The position numbers were made by a program, and so were the translations under genes. DNA of 26,560 bases, taken from assembly GCA_050012295.1 (NCBI GenBank), contig JBEKHL010000023.1, positions 1-26,560 on the forward strand, given 5' to 3'. Shown here piece after piece: positions 18,474 to 26,062 of the stretch; position 1 is the stretch's first letter, and every line of letters starts with the position of its first letter. The DNA is from UBA6186 sp050012295. GTDB taxonomy: Bacteria; Pseudomonadota; Gammaproteobacteria; UBA6186; Azoamicaceae. The notes beneath the pieces were generated by a model, which made no database searches, was not told the DNA's origin, and worked only from the letters and a program-made list of their open reading frames with translations.

Positions 18474-19006
18474 TATTTTTTAGCTTTAAACTTAGCATCT
18501 AAGTCGTTAACTATTTTAACTGTACAATCTAAACTATCTTTACTAAACATAACTACTTGATCTGGTAAAATTAAGTCATATTTATCATTAAGTGCTAACC
18601 TCATTACTATATCATCTACAGCTTTATTGAATGCTATTAATTCTTCCTGACGTCTAGATTTAAACTCTGTATCTAAACTTTCTAACATATGTTGAGTCTC
18701 TTGCTGTAGTTTAGTTAATTCCCTTTCTTTGGCAATACGTTCTTTCTCGGATAAAATTGCCCGATCTCTTTGTAATAATTCGCCCTTACTTTGTAGCTCT
18801 TTTTGTTTTGCCTCAAATTTATCTTTTCTAGGATTAAATTCTTTTTCTAATTTCCTTTGAATATCTTTGGCATATAAACAATTTTCTAAATCTTTAGTGT
18901 TTATAATACCAATTTTAAGATCGGCGGCAACACAAACTTCATTACAGCCCAAACAAATAATGCTTAACATTAAAATTTTACTAATAATCTTTATTAAACT
19001 TTTCAA
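18473..19006 (-). CDS. skp: Periplasmic chaperone Skp/OmpH, TTG start
   Basis: Skp is a trimeric periplasmic chaperone that carries unfolded outer-membrane proteins to BamA. The 177-residue protein has a signal peptide with likely cleavage after VCVA (before ADLKIG). A conserved IGIINTKDL strand follows, then the long charged coiled-coil arms (about residues 50-130), and a C-terminal return (YDLILPDQVVMFS). The start codon is TTG, not ATG, at 19004-19006. It is fixed by a strong AGGAG (19014-19018) with 7-nt spacing and by the signal peptide directly after it. A 17-nt gap separates it from bamA, the usual partner. The cysteine in CLGC does not fit a lipobox well, so a soluble protein is preferred. 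Confidence 0.94.
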   Translation of the reverse strand: MKSLIKIISKILMLSIICLGCNEVCVAADLKIGIINTKDLENCLYAKDIQRKLEKEFNPRKDKFEAKQKELQSKGELLQRDRAILSEKERIAKERELTKLQQETQHMLESLDTEFKSRRQEELIAFNKAVDDIVMRLALNDKYDLILPDQVVMFSKDSLDCTVKIVNDLDAKFKAKK

Positions 19007-19023
19007 AATAGCTCTCCTCTTTT

Positions 19024-21351
19024 TTAATAACCCGCTGAAAATGTAAATGAAAATGTCTCTTTACTGTCACCACGTCTAGTATTTAATGGTTTAGCTAAAC
19101 TTAAAACTACTGGCGCACCCAGTGGGGTATTAATAGCCACTGATAGCCCTATTGAATAACGCAACCCTTCTGATTTTTTAGTCGCTATTTTATAAGTATC
19201 GTAAACTTGTCCAATATCCATAAATATAGATGGTCTTACATTTTCTAATTCCGCTTTAAATGGTACCGGGAAAATAATTGCATTCCTAAAGTTTACGGAT
19301 AAATTACCACCACAAGGTTTAAATTGAGAATCTTTAGGACCTAAAGATTTTTCTTCGAAACCCCTAACATTATCCGCTCCTCCAAGGAAAAAATTTCTAA
19401 AAAATGGATATATATCGTTACCATATCTACCGCCATATTTAAGATCGCTAGCAAAATTAAAAATATAATTCTTAATTATTGGTTTAAACCAACTAGACTC
19501 GTAACTAAGCACATAATATTTAAGTTTTGAGCCTGGAACAGTTTGTTTAACCATAGCATTTTGTATTAAACCGCTAGTTGGAAATATATACCTATCTAAA
19601 GAATTATAACGCCAACCTACACTTAAAAAATATTCTAGATAACTAAACCCTTTTTTATTAGTAAAATTAGTAATTTGTGTCGGCGGATTAGCTGGAACAT
19701 GTAACTTAGTATGGTTACAACCAAGCCCTAAAAAACTACCGCTATATTGCGACATAGGCATAGTAAAACTAAAATTTCCACCTATATTGTCCGTAGAATA
19801 ATCAAAAATCTTAGAAGTTTTACTCAAATTATTACGACGAAAATATAAGTCGTAACCAAAACCAATACCATCGGTCGTAAAATATGGATTATAATAATTA
19901 AAACCATATCCAGTAGATACTTTACTATTATCGAATAAAAACCCTACATCCTTACCTGTTCCAACAAAATTTTTAATGTCTGCACCTAAATTATACCCAA
20001 TCCCTTCTGCTCCAGAATAACTAACTCCAGCATGCACTTGCATAGTACGTTGTTCTTCTATTTTATACTCTAAATCTACTTGATCTTCTGTTCCTACTAC
20101 TGGAAGAGTTTCTACATCTACTTTACTGGCATACCCATGGCGCAACATTTGCTGTTTACCTTCCTGCACATCTTTAGTAGAAATCCAGGTACCTTCAAAT
20201 TGAGGCAATAATCTACGTAATACAAAATCTTGAGTTACATAATTACCAGTTATAGCTACTTTTCGTACCATAATCTGCTGCTTAGGATTAACTGCGATAT
20301 CGATACTAACTAAATGTTGTACTTCATTAGTTTCAAAATTAAGTCTGGCTTCTGCTTTGCTGTAACCTATATCGCCAAATCTATCTTCAATTTGTTTTTT
20401 GGTTTCTAATAATACTTTACGAGAAAATATATCTCCTGATTTAACTTGACTATTTACTATAATTTCAAGCTCTGGTTTAAGACCAATAAATTGCCCAGAT
20501 AAGGTTATTGGACCAAATTTATATTGATCTCCTTCAGTAATACTAATAGTAATATATACATGTTTTTTATCGGCTGTTAATGAAACTTGAGTAGAATCTA
20601 TTTGAATATTAATATATCCTCGATCCATGTAATAAGATTGCAATACTTCTAAATCCGCATCTAATTTCTCTTTAAAATATCGATCGTTTTTAGTAAACCA
20701 AGATAACCAATTAGTTTTTCCGTGAAATAATTGTTTTAATAATTCTGATTCTTTAAATTTAGTATTACCAATAATTTTGATCTGCTTAATTTTTGCTTCG
20801 GTACCTTCGTAAATAGAAATAACCACCTGTACACGATCCCGCTCTTGTTCCGTAACTTTAGTTTCTACTCGTACACCATATTTGCCTTTACCTAAATAAT
20901 GCCGTTCAATTTCTTTTTCTGCCTTAGATATGGCATTGGAATCATAAAACAAACCTTCCCCAATTTGGGCTGATTTTAAAATTTTATTAATAGCATCCTT
21001 AGATTTAATACCGGTTATTTCTAATTTAGATATAACTGGTCGTTCTTGTAATTTTATAATTAAATCGCCACCTTCCTGCTCTAACTGAACATCTTTAAAA
21101 AAATTAGTGCCATATAAAGATTTTATAATGTCTTGCGCTTTTCCATCAGTTAAATGTTGACCTTTAGTAACGTTGTTACTACGCAATTCCTGCAACACGG
21201 CTTCTTTAGAAACTTTTTTTAAACCTTCAATTTTTATATTTTTTATAACGAATTCTTCAAAAGCCAAAAGACTGTTAGTAAAACTAATAAAAAATAATAT
21301 ATAAAAAGTTGTTAAATATTTTCTCAAACAATTTATAATCTTAAATTTCAT
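19024..21351 (-). CDS. bamA: Outer membrane protein assembly factor BamA
   Basis: BamA is the core of the BAM machine that inserts beta-barrel proteins into the outer membrane. The chosen start MKFKIINCLRKYL gives 775 residues with a signal peptide (hydrophobic core, cleavage near SLLA before FEEF). POTRA domains begin at FVIKNIKIEGLKKVS and occupy about residues 31-415. The barrel follows, with the conserved VRGF in GGADNVRGFEEKSLGP and a C-terminal strand ending FTFSAGY with the terminal aromatic residue. An upstream ATG at 21399 would place 16 extra residues before the signal peptide and is less likely. It is first in the envelope cluster; the usual upstream rseP is absent, so transcription probably starts at the promoter just upstream. 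Confidence 0.96.
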   Translation of the reverse strand: MKFKIINCLRKYLTTFYILFFISFTNSLLAFEEFVIKNIKIEGLKKVSKEAVLQELRSNNVTKGQHLTDGKAQDIIKSLYGTNFFKDVQLEQEGGDLIIKLQERPVISKLEITGIKSKDAINKILKSAQIGEGLFYDSNAISKAEKEIERHYLGKGKYGVRVETKVTEQERDRVQVVISIYEGTEAKIKQIKIIGNTKFKESELLKQLFHGKTNWLSWFTKNDRYFKEKLDADLEVLQSYYMDRGYINIQIDSTQVSLTADKKHVYITISITEGDQYKFGPITLSGQFIGLKPELEIIVNSQVKSGDIFSRKVLLETKKQIEDRFGDIGYSKAEARLNFETNEVQHLVSIDIAVNPKQQIMVRKVAITGNYVTQDFVLRRLLPQFEGTWISTKDVQEGKQQMLRHGYASKVDVETLPVVGTEDQVDLEYKIEEQRTMQVHAGVSYSGAEGIGYNLGADIKNFVGTGKDVGFLFDNSKVSTGYGFNYYNPYFTTDGIGFGYDLYFRRNNLSKTSKIFDYSTDNIGGNFSFTMPMSQYSGSFLGLGCNHTKLHVPANPPTQITNFTNKKGFSYLEYFLSVGWRYNSLDRYIFPTSGLIQNAMVKQTVPGSKLKYYVLSYESSWFKPIIKNYIFNFASDLKYGGRYGNDIYPFFRNFFLGGADNVRGFEEKSLGPKDSQFKPCGGNLSVNFRNAIIFPVPFKAELENVRPSIFMDIGQVYDTYKIATKKSEGLRYSIGLSVAINTPLGAPVVLSLAKPLNTRRGDSKETFSFTFSAGY

Positions 21352-21382
21352 TATGATTTTATTCCATAAAACTAAAAGTACC

Positions 21383-21412
21383 ATATTAACCAAAGTCAAC
21401 AGCTTTGGTCAA
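21383..21412 (-). promoter_or_regulatory. Likely promoter of the bamA-lpx-dnaE cluster, with small inverted repeat
   Basis: On the minus strand TTGACC (21407-21412) and TAATAT (21383-21388) are 18 bp apart, about 30 bp before the BamA start. The spacer holds an inverted repeat ACCAAAG-N7-CTTTGGT (21389-21409), which could be a regulator site. No other promoter of this quality is seen between this point and the toxin-antitoxin promoter at 14003. Confidence 0.5.
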
Positions 21413-21473
21413 ATACACTTTCTAGTTGCAAAGTTAGTTTACCTATCTTAATATTACAATTAAAATATTGGAT

Positions 21474-21498
21474 GTTATTCTAATTTTATTAGAATAAC
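21474..21498. repeat. AT-rich perfect inverted repeat upstream of a doubtful ORF
   Basis: GTTATTCTAAT and ATTAGAATAAC form perfect 11-bp arms around a 3-nt loop. It lies in the 416-bp stretch between bamA and the CofE-like gene. Without a GC-rich stem or a U-tract after it, it is more like an operator or weak hairpin than an intrinsic terminator. Confidence 0.5.
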
Positions 21499-21513
21499 TA
21501 AAACTTATTTATT

Positions 21514-21741
21514 ATGACTATCTATGCAACAAAAGGCTTTATAATTATGATGATTACAGATTACCTTAATAAAAATTCAAAATTATTTTTTTATAATAAT
21601 TACATGGTTAATAATATACAATTTAAAAAGCTTAAGTCTTTACAAGAACAAGGCCATAATACAATACCAACTAACCCTATATTTTCTACAAGCATAATCA
21701 AAAATTTATTAAACCCAAAAAAATTCTTAAAATATTTTTAA
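21514..21741 (+). CDS. Doubtful small ORF (75 residues)
   Basis: An open frame with no recognised domain, rich in N, K, I, L and F as expected of AT-rich noncoding DNA read by chance. No ribosome binding site precedes the first ATG at 21514, nor the internal ATG pair at 21547-21552. In its favour, it fills most of the gap between bamA and the CofE-like gene, it has an inverted repeat on each side (21474-21498 and 21723-21745), and the second one overlaps its stop. It may be a remnant of a gene. Otherwise the gap shows only the bamA promoter and these repeats. Confidence 0.2.
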   Translation: MTIYATKGFIIMMITDYLNKNSKLFFYNNYMVNNIQFKKLKSLQEQGHNTIPTNPIFSTSIIKNLLNPKKFLKYF

Positions 21742-21745
21742 GAAT
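21723..21745. terminator. AT-rich hairpin between converging frames, possible weak terminator
   Basis: ATTCTTAAAA and TTTTAAGAAT form 10-bp perfect arms with a 3-nt loop, just downstream of the CofE-like gene (minus strand) and at the end of the doubtful plus-strand ORF. The stem has few G-C pairs and only short T runs, so termination activity is uncertain. Confidence 0.35.
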
Positions 21746-21767
21746 TCTTACTAAACTCAAAAAACTA

Positions 21768-22505
21768 CTATTTTTTCAACCATATAGCCGATTCAAGAAG
21801 TGGACCATAAAGATCTTCTTCCATGGGAATAATTACGCTTTTTTCTTCTTGTAACGTAGGAGGCCTATCAAGAAAGGAAATTTTAGGGGCTTTACTTATA
21901 ATTGCTAATGGGGTTTGCTCGTTCCCTTCACCCATAGCAAAAACAGCTATAGTTGCCAATGAATCAAGAATATTAACTTGAGTAACTCGTAAAGGCTTAC
22001 CATAAATATCTGGCTTATTAACGTAGGAATAAAGTGGCTCAAAACCACACCATCCAAGAGCTATCCCTGTAACACCACGCCGCATGATAGTTGTATGACT
22101 ATCTGTAATTAAAATCCCTAAATTTTGAATATAATATTTTTTTCTTAAATATTGCCATATTGAAATGGCAGTTTGTTGAACATTTTTAGGATATAAAACA
22201 TAGATGTCGTTAACATTCGATTCATCGATCCCGGCAGATGGTATAAGAATACCGTTTTTAATTGTTAAATAAATATTATAGGGGTTGTGTTTGGTATCCA
22301 ACATTAGATCTGCTTCTTGTTTTATTAATTCATATTTAGAAATTTCCTCTTTTTTAACAAAACGTTCTTGGCAAATACTAATAACTTTCGAAGTAATCGC
22401 TATAATATTATTCTCAGTAAGCTTGATAATTGATTGATCTAAGATCTGCTCTAATGATGCACCTGGTTCAATAATTTTTGAGGTTTTTATAGCTTTAACA
22501 CGCAT
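21768..22505 (-). CDS. Coenzyme F420-0:L-glutamate ligase-like protein (CofE family)
   Basis: A 245-residue member of the CofE family, which in F420 producers adds glutamates to coenzyme F420-0 using GTP. Recognisable segments are IIAITSKVISICQERFV (about 34-50), IPSAGIDESN (about 87-96) and ILITDSHTTIMRRGVTGIALGWCG (about 130-153), matching the family pattern of an ITSK strand, a GxDxSN loop and a TDTHG-type metal loop. Here the last motif reads TDSHTT, so a glycine is replaced. Homologues occur in proteobacteria that do not make F420, where the substrate is not established. No other F420 gene is in the window, so the F420 reaction should not be assumed. It follows the tRNA-binding protein gene by 33 bp and is probably co-transcribed with it. 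Confidence 0.8.
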   Translation of the reverse strand: MRVKAIKTSKIIEPGASLEQILDQSIIKLTENNIIAITSKVISICQERFVKKEEISKYELIKQEADLMLDTKHNPYNIYLTIKNGILIPSAGIDESNVNDIYVLYPKNVQQTAISIWQYLRKKYYIQNLGILITDSHTTIMRRGVTGIALGWCGFEPLYSYVNKPDIYGKPLRVTQVNILDSLATIAVFAMGEGNEQTPLAIISKAPKISFLDRPPTLQEEKSVIIPMEEDLYGPLLESAIWLKK

Positions 22506-22538
22506 GTACCAATTTCCAGTTAATATAATTAACTAATG

Positions 22539-22877
22539 CTAATGCATTTTCTTGCCATTTGGTACTTTTGGATCAACGGTAATTAAACAAATATTACCAT
22601 CTTCATCCGCAAAACCAACAAGTAAAAATTGAGAGAGAAAACCTGCAATATTTTTTTCGCCCAAATTCACACACCCAACGATAGAACGCCCAATTAACGA
22701 CTCTGGTGAATAATGTGCTGTAACTTGAGCTGATGTTTGTAATATACCTACTTCTGAACCAAAATCAGCCCAGATCTTATAAGCTGGCTTTTTAGCTCTA
22801 GGAAATTCTTCTACTTTTATAATTGTTCCTGAACGTAACTCTACTCGTTCAAATTCTTCCCAAGTTATAGTGTTCAT
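22539..22877 (-). CDS. CsaA/YgjH-like tRNA-binding domain protein
   Basis: A 112-residue stand-alone tRNA-binding OB-fold protein of the CsaA/YgjH type, related to the C-terminal domain of methionyl-tRNA synthetase. It begins ITWEEFERVELRSGTIIKVEEFPRAKKPAYKIWADFG and ends VPNGKKMH, both typical. The central SAQVTAHYSPESLIGRSIVGCVNL matches the family, but the usual PPKQIG-like loop is replaced by GEKNIAG. Family members bind tRNA, and CsaA has been described as a chaperone-like secretion factor; which role applies here is not shown. The gene is upstream of the CofE-like gene with a 33-bp gap. Its own upstream region is only 31 bp before a long hairpin element (22909-23032), so any promoter must lie within or just next to that element. 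Confidence 0.88.
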   Translation of the reverse strand: MNTITWEEFERVELRSGTIIKVEEFPRAKKPAYKIWADFGSEVGILQTSAQVTAHYSPESLIGRSIVGCVNLGEKNIAGFLSQFLLVGFADEDGNICLITVDPKVPNGKKMH

Positions 22878-22908
22878 TTTAATTACGATAAACCTCTATA
22901 ATCAACAT

Positions 22909-23032
22909 ATATACTGAACACACATGAGTTTTCGGTGTTCTACAAATTAAAAGGCTGTGTGTCTGAGCCCGTAGGGCGAGTTTACAGCTTTTTAATTTTA
23001 GAATACCGAAAATTCATGTGTGTTCAGTATAT
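22909..23032. repeat. Long imperfect inverted repeat (MITE- or palindromic-element-like)
   Basis: Arms of about 50 nt (22909-22958 and 22984-23032) begin with ATATACTGAACACACATGA and pair almost throughout. There are three base differences and one bulge, around a 25-nt loop that itself contains GCCC-GTA-GGGC. All three differences are G opposite T, so a plus-strand RNA would keep pairing through G-U wobble. The element ends 7 nt before the stop of the merR-like gene and starts 31 nt before the tRNA-binding protein gene. One arm recurs at 24061-24092. It may also act as a terminator for the merR-like gene. Confidence 0.85.
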
Positions 23033-23039
23033 TATATGC

Positions 23040-23987
23040 TCAAAATTTATATATTTGCTTTAACCATTTTTTAGCAACAGCGCTAACACGACTATCAATT
23101 ATAACAGCTTCAATACACTCCTGCTTTAAGTTTTGTGAATTTCCAAACGTTTCTTCCATTAATTCATTCCATTGTAAAGCTAATTTAGTAGTAGCATTTA
23201 TGGTAACTTGATCAAGAATACTATAAATACGTTCTCGATAGTAGTTATCTATAGCTTTATCAAGCCATGCTACAACTTCCGGGGTTACAAAATGATCTTT
23301 ATCCATTTGACCTTTTTTAAAACCATTTTCCCAAATAGAATGTTTTAAATTCGCATACTCTTTACCATACAAACCATTAATTAAATCCATACAACGTTTT
23401 GCAGTCTCCACACCAAATTCACTCTTAGGATCCTTATCAAGATTAGCATTTACTTGATCTACCAAATCTCCCCAAGTTTTTTTAAAAGCTTTCTCATCCT
23501 TTTCAGTAAACTTAGTTTTTAAATCATGTTCAAATTTTGCATATTGTTTTAGTTCTTCTGGAGTAAGCACTTTACCAACCCAAGTTTTTTCTAGTTGTTC
23601 TGTCATATAATATACCTCTATTAATTTAATAATGGTTTCCCATGGGATCGATTTATTACAACTATAACCATAAGCTATATTTTTTAGTGTTTGGCTAGCT
23701 TCAAACAGAGTCTTAGCTTTTTTTTCTAAAAACTGCGCTTGTACTACTAAATGTTCATATACATCAACATTACCTGCAAGTAATGTTGTTATTTGAGCAA
23801 GCTCAAAGCCAAAAAATTTTAAAGCAATAATCTGTTGTAGTTTTAACAAATCATTTTCAGAGTACAAACGATAACCATTAGTAAGTCGTACCGACGGTTT
23901 AAGCAAATTAATCCGATCATAATAATGTAATGTTTGTACCGATACTCCGGTTAATTTACTTAAGTCTTTAACGTACCACTGATTCAT
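23040..23987 (-). CDS. MerR-family regulator with TipAS-like ligand domain
   Basis: A 315-residue one-component regulator. Residues 1-75 are a MerR winged helix-turn-helix (WYVKDLSKLTGVSVQTLHYYDRI, then GYRLYSENDLLKLQQI). A coiled-coil linker (about 80-110) follows. The C-terminal part (about 130-260), with LTPEELKQY, WENGFKKG and HFVTPEVVAWLDKAIDNYY, resembles the TipAS domain that binds thiopeptide and other antibiotics in TipA. A further C-terminal segment of about 50 residues follows. The start has AAGGAG with 5-nt spacing. Its promoter has the 19-bp spacer typical of genes activated by MerR proteins, so it is probably autoregulated. The ligand is not predictable, and no obvious efflux pump lies next to it. 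Confidence 0.88.
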   Translation of the reverse strand: MNQWYVKDLSKLTGVSVQTLHYYDRINLLKPSVRLTNGYRLYSENDLLKLQQIIALKFFGFELAQITTLLAGNVDVYEHLVVQAQFLEKKAKTLFEASQTLKNIAYGYSCNKSIPWETIIKLIEVYYMTEQLEKTWVGKVLTPEELKQYAKFEHDLKTKFTEKDEKAFKKTWGDLVDQVNANLDKDPKSEFGVETAKRCMDLINGLYGKEYANLKHSIWENGFKKGQMDKDHFVTPEVVAWLDKAIDNYYRERIYSILDQVTINATTKLALQWNELMEETFGNSQNLKQECIEAVIIDSRVSAVAKKWLKQIYKF

Positions 23988-24005
23988 TTGTTCTCCTTAT
24001 ATTTA

Positions 24006-24036
24006 AAGATAAGGTATATAGTAACTATAGGGTCAA
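24006..24036 (-). promoter_or_regulatory. MerR-type autoregulated promoter
   Basis: On the minus strand TTGACC (24031-24036) and TATCTT (24006-24011) are 19 bp apart, longer than the normal 17 bp and diagnostic of promoters twisted into use by MerR regulators. A palindrome TATAGT-A-ACTATA (24017-24029, plus-strand reading) sits centrally between them as the expected operator. The merR-like start is 18 bp past the -10. Confidence 0.8.
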
Positions 24037-24060
24037 GAGGTTTTTTTTAATTTAAAAACT

Positions 24061-24092
24061 TATACTTAACACACATGAATTTTCGGTGTTCT
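24061..24092 (+). repeat. Solo arm of the dispersed repeat found at 22909-23032
   Basis: TATACTTAACACACATGAAT and the following TTTCGGTGTTCT match the left arm of the 22909 element with very few changes (one T for G, one A for G). The matching right arm is absent; nested hairpins of unrelated sequence follow directly at 24093. This suggests a truncated or rearranged copy. Together the copies bracket the merR-like gene and its promoter. Confidence 0.8.
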
Positions 24093-24154
24093 GACTATTG
24101 TAGCGCTATCGCTAAAATAGTCTTGACTTTTTTCTCGATAGCGCTAAAATAGTC
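24093..24154 (+). promoter_or_regulatory. Nested alternative hairpins upstream of the DUF4143 ATPase gene
   Basis: GACTATTGTAGCG (24093-24105) can pair with CGCTAAAATAGTC at 24110-24122, with a 4-nt loop. In extended form, GACTATTGTAGCGCTATCG (24093-24111) can pair with CGATAGCGCTAAAATAGTC at 24136-24154. Each stem has one mismatch at the same base. The two right arms are direct repeats, so the structures exclude each other. The distal arm covers the -10 box of the following gene, so an operator bound by a dimeric or tetrameric repressor is a reasonable guess. Confidence 0.65.
24123..24150 (+). promoter_or_regulatory. Likely promoter of the DUF4143 ATPase and ogt genes
   Basis: TTGACT (24123-24128) and TAAAAT (24145-24150) are 16 bp apart, with a predicted start near 24157 and a leader of about 21 nt before the ATG at 24178. 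The -10 lies inside the repeated hairpin arm. Only a weak TGGG-like ribosome binding site is seen. Confidence 0.55.
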
Positions 24155-24177
24155 AGTAGCAATAATGGGTTATTTTT

Positions 24178-25389
24178 ATGCAGCGTCTTTACCAATCATT
24201 AATTTACGAACATTTTATAAAAAACAGACAAATGCTTTTTTTAGCAGGCCCTCGCCAAGTAGGAAAAACAACTATTAGCAAAACCGCAGAAGCCCTAACT
24301 AAAAATTTTTATTATTGGAATTGGGATATTGTAGAAGATCGTAATTTTATTTTAGAAGGCCCTAGAACGATTGGTAATAAAATTGGCCTAGAACATATTC
24401 AATCTACTAATTTACCTATTGTAGTTTTTGATGAAATTCATAAATATACTAAATGGAAAAATTTTTTAAAAGGATTTTATGATCTTTATCAAACCAAAAT
24501 AAATATTATAGTTACTGGAAGTTCTAGATTAGATGTATTTAAATCTGGCGGAGATAGCTTAATGGGCCGTTATATTCCTTATAGAATACACCCCATTTCT
24601 GTAGCTGAGTATATAAGAACAAGTTTAACAAATAAAGAAATACACCTACCAACTTATGTAGAACTTGAAGTAATTAATAATCTTTTAAAATTTGGTGGAT
24701 TCCCAGATCCATTTTTAAAAAAAGATGAAAAATTTTTAATACAATGGAGACGGTTAATACAACAACAATTATTTAGAGAAGATATTCGTGATCTAAGCCA
24801 TATTCAAGAAATTGGACAGCTAGAAATTTTATCAAACTTATTAAAATATCAGGCAAGTCAATTATTAAATTTAAGCAATCTTGCTAAAAAAATGAATGTT
24901 GCTGTAACAACTATAAAACGATGGCTCGGGACATTAGAAATTTTTTATTACTGTTTTCTTATAAAACCATATACTAAAAATATTACACGTGGACTGTTAC
25001 GTGAACCAAAATTATATTTATGGGACTGGTCAACAATAAAAAATGAAGGAGCTCGATTCGAAAACTTAATTGCATCACATCTTTTAAAAGCAGTACACTT
25101 TTGGACTGATCGAGGTTTTGGAGATTATGAATTATATTTTATAAGAGATAAAGAAAAACGCGAAGTTGATTTTTTAGTAACTAAAAATGATACGCCATGG
25201 TTTTTAGTAGAAGCTAAATATTCTAGTAATAATAGTATCAGTGAACATCTCTATCGTTTTCAAAAACAACTAAACGCTGCGCATGCATTCCAAGTAGTTT
25301 TAAATGCAGAATATGTTGACGCAGACTGTTTTTTAGAAAAAAATCCAGTTATTGTCCCCGCAAGTACTTTTTTATCTCAGCTGATTTAG
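24178..25389 (+). CDS. AAA ATPase with DUF4143 (nuclease-like) C-terminal domain
   Basis: A 403-residue protein of the widespread ATPase/DUF4143 family. Walker A is GPRQVGKT (24-31). Walker B is IVVFDEIHK with D85 and E86. The sensor segment VTGSSRLDV (112-120) is followed by GGDSLMGRY with R131. Residues 230-255 look like a winged helix (LAKKMNVAVTTIKRWLGTLE). The C-terminal part has the pattern E295 (RFEN), D331 (REVDFLV) and E345-A-K347 (LVEAKY), which fits a PD-(D/E)xK nuclease-like fold. The family is common in bacteria and archaea but its cellular role is poorly known; defence, toxin-like and mobile-element functions have been suggested. All motifs are intact. It precedes ogt by 14 bp and probably shares its transcript. 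Confidence 0.88.
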   Translation: MQRLYQSLIYEHFIKNRQMLFLAGPRQVGKTTISKTAEALTKNFYYWNWDIVEDRNFILEGPRTIGNKIGLEHIQSTNLPIVVFDEIHKYTKWKNFLKGFYDLYQTKINIIVTGSSRLDVFKSGGDSLMGRYIPYRIHPISVAEYIRTSLTNKEIHLPTYVELEVINNLLKFGGFPDPFLKKDEKFLIQWRRLIQQQLFREDIRDLSHIQEIGQLEILSNLLKYQASQLLNLSNLAKKMNVAVTTIKRWLGTLEIFYYCFLIKPYTKNITRGLLREPKLYLWDWSTIKNEGARFENLIASHLLKAVHFWTDRGFGDYELYFIRDKEKREVDFLVTKNDTPWFLVEAKYSSNNSISEHLYRFQKQLNAAHAFQVVLNAEYVDADCFLEKNPVIVPASTFLSQLI

Positions 25390-25403
25390 TAAACTTGTAA
25401 TTT

Positions 25404-25925
25404 ATGAATAATATAAATTTAAAAATTCTAAAAATATCCTGTTTGAACACCCCTATGGGTCCCATGATAGCAATTGCAGACGAAAAACTACTATATCTTT
25501 TAGAATTCGTTGATAGTAAAAACCTAGAATATAAAATTGAGCAACTGTTAATTAAAACAAAATCTACTATTATTCCCGGAATAACCAAACCTATAGCATT
25601 AATTAAAACCGAATTAAAAGCTTACTTTGATGGAACTTTAACAATATTTAAAACTCCTATCTTTCTTTTGGGTTCACCTTTTCAAAAACTAACCTGGAAA
25701 GCATTAATAAACACTCCCTATGGTACAACCAAAAGCTATATTGATTTGGCAAGCGCAATTAGTAATCCAACTGCATGCAGAGCTGTTGCTAACGCCAATG
25801 CCGCCAATAAGATCGCCATTTTGATCCCTTGCCACCGTATTATCAATAATAATGGTGATTTAGGTGACTATAGCGGCGGCGTTATGCGTAAAAAATGGTT
25901 AATTCAACACGAAAGAAATAACTAA
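25404..25925 (+). CDS. ogt: Methylated-DNA-[protein]-cysteine S-methyltransferase (Ogt type)
   Basis: A suicide DNA repair protein that takes methyl or larger alkyl groups from O6-alkylguanine onto a cysteine. The 173 residues contain the active site IPCHRI with nucleophile C143, preceded by the DNA-binding helix (TACRAVANANAANK; R126 would be the arginine finger) and by FQKLTWKALINTPYGTTKSY. The end has the usual GDYSGGVMRKKWLI. Two usual glycine and proline positions in the RAVGxANxxNP segment are changed (A and K), which is tolerated in other members. An N-terminal ribonuclease-H-like domain typical of Ogt is present (residues 1-85). Start at 25404 with little ribosome binding site; coupling to the preceding gene is likely. 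Confidence 0.95.
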   Translation: MNNINLKILKISCLNTPMGPMIAIADEKLLYLLEFVDSKNLEYKIEQLLIKTKSTIIPGITKPIALIKTELKAYFDGTLTIFKTPIFLLGSPFQKLTWKALINTPYGTTKSYIDLASAISNPTACRAVANANAANKIAILIPCHRIINNNGDLGDYSGGVMRKKWLIQHERNN

Positions 25926-26062
25926 GCAACATGAGAATAATATAAATTTAAAAATTAAACCGGGTGCTTACAACTAATTTTTATAAAAAAAAGGTTACCT
26001 GAAGAACTATACTTAATAAATAGCTAAAAAACTTTTTATCGTGTGCTTATAGGAAATTATCT

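Noticed and set aside
18940..18960. Lipoprotein signal in Skp (CLGC)
   Set aside because: The position before the cysteine pair does not fit the lipobox consensus, and the cleavage at VCVA fits a soluble Skp.
25349..25588. Minus-strand ORF of 79 residues over the ogt start
   Set aside because: Shadow of the DUF4143 and ogt coding frames.
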